A program made the translations under genes and the position numbers. A DNA stretch of 20,837 bases from Zygophlyctis sp. KS116 (Eukaryota; Chytridiomycota): the NCBI GenBank assembly GCA_054661495.1, contig BAAFSQ010000175.1:1-20837 (forward strand), in the 5' to 3' direction. The notes beneath the pieces are model-generated. The model ran no database searches, was not told the origin of the DNA, and saw only the letters and a program-made list of their open reading frames with translations. This document shows positions 10,053-20,450 of this stretch, piece by piece. Within the stretch, counting starts at the first letter, position 1. Each line of letters begins with the position of its first letter.

Positions 10053-13000
10053 CTAAAATCGTTTCAATTCGCGTTTAAAAGCATTGTTACTGCTTTCTAC
10101 TGATTCTGACTGTAAAGTGTCCATATCAGATTCTGGTTGTATAAGGCTTTTTGGATCAGTTTCAATAATTTCTGACTCTAGAGAATATTTGAAATTATTC
10201 GGGTCCTTGTCTGCTTCAAACATGGGAGGCTCTAACTGCATAAAAGAGTTGTAATCAAGTTCATGGATGAGAGGATCTACATGCATAAGAGAATTGAAGT
10301 CAGATTCAGATATTGTTGGTTCTAGATCCTGAAAAGTGTTGATATCAAATTCAGATAAGAGAGGTTCTAAATTTAGATTTGAGTGATTGTTAATCAGATA
10401 ATCCAAAGCATATTCAAAAATTTTACGTTCTAACGGGATAAAAGATTTCAGATCCGCTTCAAATATATGAGGTTCTAAATTAGAGGTTGGGTAATCATCT
10501 ATAAGTGATTCCATATCAGTTTTAGAAATGGTTGGATTAAAGTGCATAGAGGTGTTGAGTTCATTTTCAAACATTGGAGGTTTTACATACCGAAAAGTGT
10601 TGATTTCAGATTCATTCGTGTAAGGCTTTAATTCCGATTCTAATATTAGAGAGTCTATGTGTATAGTATCAGTAACAGAATCTATATCCGAACCAGTTTT
10701 ATCCGAATCTAAATAAGTAAACGTGTTGATATCAGCTTCAAATGTAGGAGGATCGAGATTTATAGCCAGGGCCATTTCAGCATCAATATGGTATGGGACT
10801 GTTATACCAAAAAGACGTTCCTTTTCCAAATTTATATTTTCAGCGGTTTTAGAAATATATAAAATACGAACTTTAGTTGAAGAAATTGCATTCATTTTGA
10901 ATTTCGACATATCTTTAGTTAAAGATTCCAAAATTCCCATAGAAAGCCCTCGATTAATTAAGTCTATTGGTTCAAAATCACCCTGAGATTTGTATTTTGT
11001 AGGATTCGATTTTGATAAAGTAGAAATCTCATCCAGAGAAATCCAAGAAAACTTTCTTTCTGAAGATAACAATGCTAAATCTGAAAAAAAGCTTAACTCT
11101 TCGTATTCGATTTCAGAGAAAGAAGTCTTCAATTCTTCTTCAGAGATTATATCATCAATGGCAAGAATCTTTAAGATATGATTTCTTACTGACAAGAGAC
11201 CTTGATTTACACAATAAGCTTTGAAGGAATCCCAATCATTATGACCAAAAGATTTAGCAATATTAGGGAAAATAGAGTGTAAGTCTCTCTCTACTAAAAT
11301 TTTAGTTCCCATAATTCTAGAATATGCCAGTATCCAAATCAAGGAAGAATCTAATTTTTTTGGCTTTGGATCTTTTTTTGTTGTTAATATTTTTTTCTCT
11401 CCTTCAATTCCAATTTTCTCCTCTGAAGTATTTCCATTTTCTTTAAGCTTTTCAGCGGATGATATTGTATTTTTTGTAAGCTTTTCAAGGGATAACTTTC
11501 CATTTTCTATGAGCTTTTCATCTGATGGCATTCCATTTTGTATTAATTTTTTTTCTGACGGTTGTTGATTATCTAGAACATCGGTTTGTCTAAAAACATT
11601 TGACATATCTGAAAGTGAATTTTTCACGGGATTTGAATCATTTAAAGATGTTTTGTTAGCGTCTTTAACAGTACTTGTCCCAGTTGATTTGGTTATTTTT
11701 TCACCACTAAAGGTTTTGTTTACAACAGTGGTCGCTTGGGTATTTGCTTTTTGGGCTGTCTTTAAATTATTAATCAAGGGTTTAGCTGTTGATAGTGTAG
11801 TTTGTGATCCACTTGCTGGTGTCGCATTAGAGGAGATCTTATTAACACTATTGGAATTATTTGAATTTTTGATTCCTCCATTTAATTTAGGCTTGATGAA
11901 CTGTTGATAAGACCTGGTAGCACGCTTTGCGGTAGATCCAGCAGCGAGATTATTTGGTTTAACATCTACAACTTCAAGAACATTAAGAGCTTTGCATGCA
12001 TTTGAGTAATATTGTTCCCAAGAATCAATTCGGAACTTCTCCAGCAACCCCGTATTTTCAGTCTGAAATCCATCCACGTCCACAATATTAGAGTGATTAT
12101 CTTGAATGTATTTGACCAGAGGAATAAATTCAGGATTCTGATACATAAAATTCATTTGATCAATCGCATAGCCGTTTTTTCCCGGGTCTTCTTGAAATAG
12201 CCAAGGAAAAGTTAATGCAACTTGATCTCCTTCAACTTTTGTTACCTTGCGTAAAGTGAAGGGATTTTCAGAGGATGCCCATTCCTGATACTTTTGATTA
12301 AAAAAAACAAGTTTTACCATTTTGCAAAACTTTTCTTCAGACATTTTAAGAGGACCAATTTGAAGATTTTTAATCCCAGATAAAATTGTCTTTGCCTCAT
12401 AATTTGATTCCTCTCCAAACAGAATAGTGTTCAAGAAGCGACAAAGATAGATATTTTGATCTTCTTTACCCTGTAACCAAGAAACCACTTTTTTAGATAA
12501 TTTTGCTATTGAAGTTTTCTTTTCAAAGGTTAGCAACTAAATTCATTTTAGAAATTTCAAAAACTCACATCGTAATACTCTGTAATTAGCGCCCAATGAA
12601 ACTGATCCAAATACCCACATTCCTTCACATAACTTTCAGGAATTTCATAAATGTTTCCACTTTTATCGCCAAAGCGCCGTGCAAAAAACTTCAAGGCGGG
12701 AAAAATTCCCTCTAATTTTTGATTTAAACCTTTTGGATTCTTAATGTAATCATTGATCGGAACATCTTTGAATGACAGCTCTTTAAATAATTTGGTCCGG
12801 AATTTATCCACCGGCGGTAGCTTTTCAATCATTTCTTTTTCAGATAAAGATTCCCCTGTTAAATATTTGACTCTTTGAAGCATTTCAGTTATATGCATGA
12901 ATTTATCAAAATCTGGAAGTATCTTTAGCTGAAGACCTTGATATGGTTTCAATAATGGAGTCCATTTCTCTTTATGAGCAGGTGAATCAGATAAAACTAA

Positions 13001-13564
13001 CGGTTAATCTTCAAAAGTTAACTTCACCTATTTGTACTTGATCTGGTTTATCATTTACTATTATCACAGAGTATCCTACTCTATCCATAAAATTCATAAC
13101 CGACGTAAAGTCTCGATCACCAGAGATCAAAACTATCCCATATGGCGGTTTATGAAAATGCATCGTTTTGGCCATCGCTGTCAAAATAGACATATCAGCT
13201 GCATTCTTTGCATTATGGAATTAGATCTTACTTCTTTTGTAGATAGGACATCAGTCATATTCACTCCAATCTCTGTCAATGCTTTAAGATTGAAAGCAGA
13301 CATTCGAGAAAAATGTCCAATTGCATGAATCTCTTTAGGAAAAAGCCCATATTTAGATAACAGGGTTTTTAACGATGGAGCTAATTTAGAGACCGGAACA
13401 TCTAAAATTTAAAAAAATCAATTACTCTTTGGGATCTGGCAATTTTCAAAATCCCAGAAGACCGATGCTGGTATGAGAGAAGATGAGACAGGGGCATTGC
13501 TGGCGCATGCATTGGTTTGGGATTCCCAGTTTCTCATGAGACGGCCAGACAGTTTAGATCTCAT
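10053..13564 (-). CDS. NYN-domain putative RNase with winged-helix-like units, paralogue A
   Basis: Exons 13426-13564, 13232-13401, 13028-13205, 12569-12996, 12318-12536 and 10053-12290, with introns of 24, 26, 31, 32 and 27 nt; 1123 aa. The N-terminal NYN (PIN-like) domain resembles MARF1/limkain-b1: SVFWDFENC (Asp38), NAAD (Asp107) and VLISGDRDF (Asp133, Asp135) provide the acidic metal-binding residues. Downstream, repeated winged-helix-like units each end in a C-G-[YF]-x2-[FL]-x-W or S-[WF]-x-x-[YF] pattern (IYEIPESYVKECGYLDQFHW; FRIDSWEQYYSNACKAL; NDWDSFKAYC), reminiscent of OST-HTH/LOTUS arrays. A Ser/Asn/Lys-rich linker carries 11-residue repeats, and the C-terminus is an acidic tail of 15-residue repeats. 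The start is the first ATG after an in-frame TGA. RNA cleavage is inferred from the family; the target is unknown. Intron 12291-12317 has no stop and keeps frame, so a naive ORF adds nine residues; the paralogue shows it is an intron. The 176 bp before its ATG (13565-13740) is the likely promoter. Confidence 0.8.
10191..10757 (-). repeat. Degenerate 15-residue tandem repeats in the NYN-A tail
   Basis: About ten protein repeats of exactly 15 residues lie here, with consensus [LV]-[DE]-P-x-[IMF]-x-E-x-[DE]-x-N-[ST]-[FL]-x-x. The last four are contiguous over 10191-10370: LEPLLSEFDINTFQD, LEPTISESDFNSLMH, VDPLIHELDYNSFMQ and LEPPMFEADKDPNNF. Earlier units (for example LDPPTFEADINTFTY, VKPPMFENELNTSMH, LEPHIFEADLKSFIP) are separated by spacers of 6-27 residues. 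The region is strongly acidic. Paralogue B has no counterpart. Confidence 0.8.
11409..11561 (-). repeat. 11-residue tandem repeats in the NYN-A linker
   Basis: Five units of about 11 residues: PSEKKLIQNGM, PSDEKLIENGK, LSLEKLTKNTI, SSAEKLKENGN and TSEEKIGIEGE. The DNA shows the matching 33-bp period as recurring agcttttca boxes. It lies between winged-helix-like units in a disordered linker, where it is most likely a spacer or a set of short binding motifs. Confidence 0.8.
12291..12317 (-). other. Cryptic 27-nt intron that preserves frame (NYN-A)
   Basis: This segment starts GTAAAACTTG and ends TTAATCAAAAG on the minus strand, is 27 nt long and contains no in-frame stop, so the ORF reads straight through it. 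The paralogous gene B has a 27-nt intron at the same codon (15385-15411) with a nearly identical 3' end (ATAATCAAAAG) and an in-frame TAA. Aligning the flanks (KFCKM before, YQEWASSENPF after, against KFCKK and HHEWALLNNPF) only works if it is removed. Confidence 0.8.
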
Positions 13565-13740
13565 GGTAAAAATCGTGGAGTAGGTGTCGTGCAAGATTTC
13601 AGATTGTTTACAGGGGCCATATCATGATGTATTTGTGAAATGATATGTCCGCTGGCCTTTGCAATCTAAAATTCTAAAACACCAAACAAATCTAATAAAA
13701 ATTCCATTAGTAATACTTCGTTTTTAAGTGAATGTATTCT

Positions 13741-16700
13741 CTATTTTCGATTAAAAAACCAACTAAATAATCCACAGCAAACAATGTCGTCTCCATCATC
13801 GAAATAGTCAGCTTCACTAGATCTACGTGTAGAAGATCGTATTTGGGCATTCATAGGATTTTGAGACCGATCACTTGAAATGTTTGTCGAAGAACTATTC
13901 GACTTGTAAATATTTTGAATTGGCTTGGTGTCACACGAAATCAGACGAGAATTGTCCTTATTTTCTATTTTAAAAGGTACAGAATTCTTTGACTGTGTGG
14001 CGGCCTTTTCCTTGATATTAGCCACTGTTTTGACAGAATTCTCTTTCAAGATTTTAATTTCTGTATTAATAACAGGTGCAGATATAGATTCCTTGGATTC
14101 AGATTTTGGGATTGCAGCATTGGCCTTGGAAGAACCCATTTTCTTACAGATTACAGAATTCTCTTTCAAGATATTAATTTCTGTATTAATAAGAGGGGAA
14201 GAAATAGATTCCCTGGATTCAGATTTTGGTAGAGCAGTACTGAATTTTGCAACTATCGTCGAAATATCAGAATTTGAATTAACAGAGTTTGCAATAATTC
14301 TTTTTCGCATTCTTTTCGACATTTTGATAAATGGTTTTGGGCGTTTTTCAAGAGATAATGCACCAATCGATTCCCCATGAATCAAATAATCCATAAACTT
14401 TGTAAAACCACTTGTTTTATAAAATTTTGGATGTTTGATTAATATGCGATCACAGTCGACCCAATCATTCTCATCATTCTCATCAATGAAATGAGCAATA
14501 ACTTTAAATGCTAGGAAATCGCTATTCAAATCAGACTTAGTATTTCGATCACTGGTGGCAGGCGTTGAAACGGTTTCCATATTCTCCTCTATCCTCCTCT
14601 TTTCTTTCACTCTATTCTTTTTAAATGCAGCATCTCTGTCTATAGCAATTTTCAGTTTCTTTCTGATTTTCACTTTAAGAATGTCCCAATTTGGCAATTC
14701 TAACGTTGATAAAATATCAACACATTTTGACTTTTTCATTCTAACGTGGTTATTCTCTTCTTTTAATAAATTGAGAGTTTCTCCCTTTTCTCTAAAAGCA
14801 CTCCAATTAACGAATCCCTTTTCCTTGTAAATATTGGGCAGTACGTTCAATATTATTCCGGTAGATAAAGTTTCAGATTCACTCTCAGAAAAGAGTACTG
14901 CCAACTCCACAAAAAGCTTCAAGGATTCATTATAATCCTTTTTTGCTATTTCGGCAGCGTCCTTATTCTTAGAGGCGGTTCGATGTCGACTCTTTTTTTC
15001 AATAAACGGTTCCAAATCTGATTTATCTGGTTCAATTTTTGAATTTTTTGTATTGAGATGTAACATTTCAAGCCCATCAATCAATTTACACGCCCTTGAA
15101 TAATATTCGATCCAAGAATCAATCCGAAAATTCTCCAATAAATCCTTATGCTCGATTTGAAATCTATCCATTCCCAGAATTTTAGCAGCATTCCCTTGAA
15201 TGTAATTCACTAGAGGAATAAATTCAGGATTCTTATAAAGAAAATTCATTTGATCAATTGCACGGCCATTTTTGTCTGGATCATTGTCAAGTAGCCAAGG
15301 AAAAACCAATGCAACTTGTTTGTTTTTCAATCTTGCCACTTTACGCCCTTCAAAAGGATTATTTAACAATGCCCATTCATGATGCTTTTGATTATATTAC
15401 TGTATTCTTACCTTTTTGCAAAACTTTTCTTCTGACATTTTGAGAGGACCAATTTGAGGATTTTCAATACAATAAGAAAATATCTTGGCCTCTGAACTTG
15501 CTTCACTCCCCAATATGACACTACTCAAGAAATGACAAAGGTCAACATCCTGTACTTGCTGATCATTTAGCCAATTAAGTACTTCTGTAGATACTTTGGC
15601 GATGCAACTTTCCTGCTCAAAAGTTAGCAACTAAATTAATTAGAAATTTAAGAGAGCTTACATCGAAATATTCAGCAATTAGAGCCCAATGAAACTGATC
15701 CAGATATCCACATTTTTGTACATATCGTTCAGGAATATCATAAATGTTTCCACCTTGATCGCCAAACAAATCTGTAAAATATTTGAGAGCAGGCAAAAGA
15801 GTTACTTTCCTCTGACTTTTGAGCTTGTAAAATATTTTTGAATCCCAAGCAGGCTTTACCATTTTGTAATGTGTTGAATTTAAAGCGGTGCATTGGCATT
15901 CTTCAATCAACTTTTGTGATTCAATGGCGTCAAGATACTCTTCAGCAGTACTAAAACCATGCGAAGCCATTTTACCTTTATCCGATCTCTTTGTATTAAC
16001 AATTTGAAATACCTCTAGTGCTTGAAGAATCTTAAACTTGTCAAAGCAAATCAGACGTGAATCAGTCGAAATGTGTCCGGATTTTTGTAAAACTCTTCTG
16101 ATCAAGATATTAATTTCATGAAAGAATTTAGGTATATAATCCAGAAATACATTGATCTCTTTTGCTTGAACCAATGTGGATTTGCTACCACTAAACTTGC
16201 CCATTTTATGTATACCCGCCATCCCGTAATCATTAGTGACTGCTAGCTTTGCCGTATTTTTATCAAACTTGATAATCTATTGCATAAAAAATAATTGAGA
16301 TTTTACATTTATTCCCAATGCCAGACTAATCCAAGATAATCTAGACTTGAACCCACAGAGTTTGATCAGTTCAGTGTCCAACTCATCTAAATTTACCCAT
16401 CGGACCCAATTCGGACCGGTGGAAAGCTCTTGAATATTACGAAGAGTAGGGATAAAGCTTTCAAAACAATGATAACCATGGCATGTTCGCAAGAATTGAG
16501 AAAAATCCAATTCTGGCAAAGATTCAAATAATTCTGTCCTTGATTTGGACTCACCAATGACATTATTGACTCTATCATGCATTTCATCTAATGACATCCA
16601 AGTCTCAAAATGTGGATTGACTCCAATCTGAATTTCTGGATTGCCTTCAAATAATGATGACCAGAAAACTATACGATCTGGTGCATATGATAAAGCTATT

Positions 16701-17268
16701 GGTTAAAACTGCTATTAATTACCAGAATTTATATTTTGTGATTCTTTGTGTACCAAAATTACTGAATACCCAACCTGATTCATAATATTAACCAGAGGCG
16801 CAAAGTCTCGATCACCAGAGATCAAAACCATACCATATGGTGGTTTTTCAAAATGCATTGTTTTAGCTATTGCAGCAGAGATTAGAATATCAGCTGCATT
16901 CTTTGCATTAGGGAATTAGATCTTACTTCTTTTGTGGATGGAACATCAGTCATATTCACTCCAATCTCTGTCAATGATTTTAGATTACCGGTCGAAAGTT
17001 GATAAAAATGGCCAATTGCATGAATCTCTTTTGGAAAAAGCCCATATTTGGCTAGTAATTTTTTAATTGCAGTTGGAAAACTAGAGATTGCCACATCTAT
17101 GAAATGAATGTATAATCAAAAACCTTTTGGAAATGGACAGTTCTCAAAATCCCAAAAGACTGATGCTGGTATTAATCCTGCCATTATTTTTTTTGTAAGT
17201 GATTGTCCGAGTATTGGTCTTAAATCATCAAATTTGATGCTGATTGTGCACCTTTTAGTGATCTGCAT
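13741..17268 (-). CDS. NYN-domain putative RNase with winged-helix-like units, paralogue B
   Basis: Exons 17124-17268, 16927-17096, 16723-16900, 16307-16695, 15662-16276, 15412-15630 and 13741-15384, with introns of 27, 26, 27, 30, 31 and 27 nt; 1119 aa. The NYN domain has PASVFWDFENC (Asp40), NAAD (Asp109) and LISGDRDFAP. Exons 2, 3 and 6 have the same lengths as in gene A (170, 178 and 219 nt), proving tandem duplication. B carries an extra winged-helix-like unit in exons 4-5 (WVNLDELDTELIKLCGF, then SRLSWISLALG) where A has a single shorter exon. The next units are IYDIPERYVQKCGYLDQFHW and FRIDSWIEYYSRACKL, then GFVNWSAF and NDWVDCDRI. The tail holds a duplicated 40-residue segment and ends DDIVCCGLFSWFFNRK, whose Cys pair beside aromatic residues could be a membrane-anchoring (acylated) end. 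The first donor is GTTTTT, unusual here. The start could instead be ATG 17182-17184 (MAGLIPAS), relevant because a + strand exon may overlap 17237-17268. Confidence 0.8.
14033..14233 (-). repeat. Two-copy 120-bp direct repeat in NYN-B
   Basis: A block of about 78 bp beginning acagaattctctttcaagat at 14033 recurs at 14153, exactly 120 bp away, with about 7 differences. In protein, PKSESRESISSPLINTEI and PKSESKESISAPVINTEI are each followed by ILKENSV, a 40-residue period. The reading frame is kept. It reads as a recent internal duplication in a disordered tail. Confidence 0.85.
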
Positions 17269-17310
17269 TTTAAAGTCTTTGCCTGGTAAATTACTCTTTT
17301 CTAATAATAG
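17237..17310 (+). other. Possible upstream exon (17237-17285) and 25-nt intron (17286-17310) of the RING gene
   Basis: On the + strand, 17286-17310 is intron-like: it starts GTAAATTACT, ends TTCTAATAATAG and is 25 nt, typical of this genome. Removing it joins an ATG at 17237 in frame to the RING ORF without stops, adding 40 residues that start MLIVHLLVICILKSLPVSA, a hydrophobic signal-peptide-like run, then TIDTVKIVSNDQILPKPNHY. The exon would overlap the annotated 5' end of NYN-B on the other strand by 32 bp. The match may be chance. Confidence 0.35.
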
Positions 17311-17381
17311 TTTCAGCAACTATAGACACTGTTAAAATAGTATCTAATGATCAGATCCTTCCAAAACCAAATCATTATATA

Positions 17382-17993
17382 ATGAATTTCTTGGGATATT
17401 GTGCACCTTTAATCTCTCTACAAACTCTTGCACTTTGGAATGATCAGACCTATATTTCCAAATATGCACTCCCATTCTTTTATCAGTTAACTCTGGATGA
17501 AAGGAAGCAATTGCCTCAGTCTGTTTTGAAAATGATTGCATTGGAATTTGAAAAGAGTAAGCATTGGAAAAATCTCTATCAACTTTCTCGGTATTCTCCA
17601 GGAATAGTACTGGATGTAATACTTAAGACTAATAATCATTTGGCGATTACCGATTATATAGTTACAAATGTTGAATCAATGACGATTCAAGAGAAAACAT
17701 TTTTGTACAAGAATCTGATTATTTCTTATAAATTGGAACTATTGACTGATGATCTTATAAACGATTTAAAAACAGGAATATTAGAGGCTGATTTGGTAGA
17801 ATTAAGTGAATTGGCAGACATTGCGGACAAACAGCAGTGTAAGATTTGTACGGAAAGGACAATATCACAGTATTTTACTTGTTTAGATGCTTTCAAGTTC
17901 AATCATGGTGCATGTCAAGAATGTTATCAAGAAATATTAGAATCAGAGGCACCAGCATGTCCTTGGTGTAGAAGGCCAATTAATAGACAATAA
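17382..17993 (+). CDS. Small RING-like zinc-finger protein of unknown function
   Basis: A single open frame of 203 aa from the ATG at 17382, or 243 aa if the upstream exon at 17237 is used. I do not recognise the N-terminal 150 residues, which look largely alpha-helical (for example WKNLYQLSRY and LTDDLINDLKTG). The C-terminus has a RING-like metal-binding pattern: Cys153-x2-Cys156 (CKIC), Cys167, His175, Cys178, Cys181, then Cys193-x2-Cys196 (CPWC). The gap between the third Cys and the His is longer than in standard RINGs, so it may be a variant fold. A ubiquitin-ligase role is inferred from the finger only. The gene is divergent from NYN-B across 113 bp (17269-17381), and adenylate kinase follows on the same strand after 34 bp. 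A minus-strand ORF over its first part is a shadow. Confidence 0.65.
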   Translation: MNFLGYCAPLISLQTLALWNDQTYISKYALPFFYQLTLDERKQLPQSVLKMIALEFEKSKHWKNLYQLSRYSPGIVLDVILKTNNHLAITDYIVTNVESMTIQEKTFLYKNLIISYKLELLTDDLINDLKTGILEADLVELSELADIADKQQCKICTERTISQYFTCLDAFKFNHGACQECYQEILESEAPACPWCRRPINRQ

Positions 17994-18027
17994 AACTTTA
18001 CGTTGCTGATATTATAATCTAGATTGA

Positions 18028-18760
<733 letters not shown>

Positions 18761-18761
18761 T

Positions 18762-20450
18762 TCATCTACTGAATATATCCATACAATCTTTACAATACAC
18801 AGGGTGAGTTGATAAATGAAGCTTAAGTTGGCGTAATTTATCTTCATATTTACCTTTTCTTTTCTTCCATTCCATTTCAAGGCGTTCAAGAGTGTTTGCC
18901 TTTGAAGACACTAAATCAGATCGCATCTGCTTCAATATAACTAAATATTTTCCCTTGAGATCTTTAGTTTGTGTATAATGGGACTTGTTTAATTGAGATA
19001 TTTCTTGTTTAAAGTTTTCTCGCTCTTTAGAGAATGAATCCTAAAATAAGCTTTAAATCAATACCTTTAATAATTGCTTATCCATTTCAAATTCTTGTAA
19101 AAGACTCTTTTTTTCAGACTCAATATGACTTTGAACCCTGGAAATTGATGATGAATATGCATCAGAACAAGTATTTTTCAATTTTGTAGAAAGCGCCAAT
19201 ATTTCTGCATTTCTTTCTTTTCTCCAAGTCTCCTTTTCAGCTTCAAAACTCTTTAATAATTCTGATATCTGATTCTGATGTCCAATTAGTAATTGATCCA
19301 CATACTCAGAGTTTTTACATCTCTGTTCAGAAAGAGCCTTTTCCACCTTTTGAAAAACAATAGTCTTAAATTCAGACTGAATATTTGGAAAATCAGTCAA
19401 AACTTTATCCAAATTTACATAATCCCATTCTTTCTTGACTGATTCTGATAAAGCCTTTACTGTCATCATCTCTGCAGAATGAACCTTTTTCAACAACCGA
19501 GTCTCTTCTTCATATTTTTCCTTGTTTTCTTGTAATTTTTGATTTAATTTCTGAAAATCTTGCTTTACACCATTTAATTCCAAATCTTTTTCTTTTAATA
19601 GATTTGTCAATGTATCAATTTTTCCAGCCACAAATTTACAAGAATCTAAAACCGAACCACTTGATTCTTTTTTAAAATTAAATATTTGTAAAATTTCATC
19701 TTGTAAATTTGGAATTGGAATTAAATCCATTGTTTGACATTCAAAATCTACTTTTCTTGATTTCCTATCTTGATCATACAATTTCTGTTGTAATAAATCC
19801 TTTTCAGACTCTAATTTATCCATTTGCCTTGTTAAGTCCAAAATTTCTTTTTCAAAATCCCTTTGAATCCTTGATAAATCCATTGAATACTTTTTAGATA
19901 AATCTTCTTTTTGTAAATTCCATTCAGACACAAACTCTTTTAATTGTTTTTCTTTGAGTATCAATGTTTCTTTTTTAAACTCCAACATTTCCAACTCTTT
20001 TTCTTCCTTTAAAGACTCTTTAATAGTTGTAATAGAGACTGTTTCTTCTTTTAGACTAGAATTCTCCTTTTGCAGTCTTGAAATTTCCAATTCTAAATTC
20101 TTGACAAGCCCAGAAATTCTATTAATTTCAAAATCCTTTAAATAAAGTTCCTGATTCATTTCCTCCTTTAGCCTTTGCAGCGAGTCATTATTATATTTAT
20201 TGTTTTGTATTTCTTTTACATTTTCATCATTTTTCAAGTCTTTTGAGTATTCTTCCTGTAATTCTAAATCCAACTCTTCCAAATCTCCTTTTCCCAACGA
20301 CTGCGGCCAAGTCAAGTTATTTAATTCATTTTCTAGAACCTGTATAGAGTCGTCAATACAAGGAACATCTTCCAACTCTAGTCCGTTTATCAGGTCATCT
20401 AAAGAAGAGTCTGGAGGAAACTCATTGTCAAGGTATTCTGCAGTCAGCAT
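18762..20450 (-). CDS. Long coiled-coil protein, possibly centrosomal
   Basis: Exons 19065-20450 and 18762-19040, one 24-nt intron (with an in-frame TAA), 554 aa. Residues 1 to about 75 are acidic (MLTAEYLDNEFPPDSSLDDL...). The rest is mostly heptad-like, rich in Glu, Lys, Leu and Gln, from about 85 to 540, with breaks near FECQTMDLIPIPNLQDEI and DYVNLDKVLTDFPN. The C-terminus has a Cys pair (VYCKDCMDIFSR). The layout loosely recalls centrosomal coiled-coil proteins such as CEP152, which would suit a flagellated organism, but coiled coils share composition and I would not assign it. The ATG is the first in the frame and lies at the edge of a tandem duplication that contains its upstream region. 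Confidence 0.8.

Noticed and set aside
14033-14233. Possible CRISPR-like or satellite array
   Set aside because: Only two long copies in a coding frame; no short repeats with unique spacers anywhere in the window.
13925-14380. + strand ORF of 151 codons
   Set aside because: Antisense shadow of the NYN-B tail; its internal repetition only mirrors the 120-bp repeat.
17344-17541. Minus-strand ORF starting MQSFSKQTEAIASF
   Set aside because: It lies antisense within the RING gene, has no splice partner in NYN-B and shows no family resemblance.
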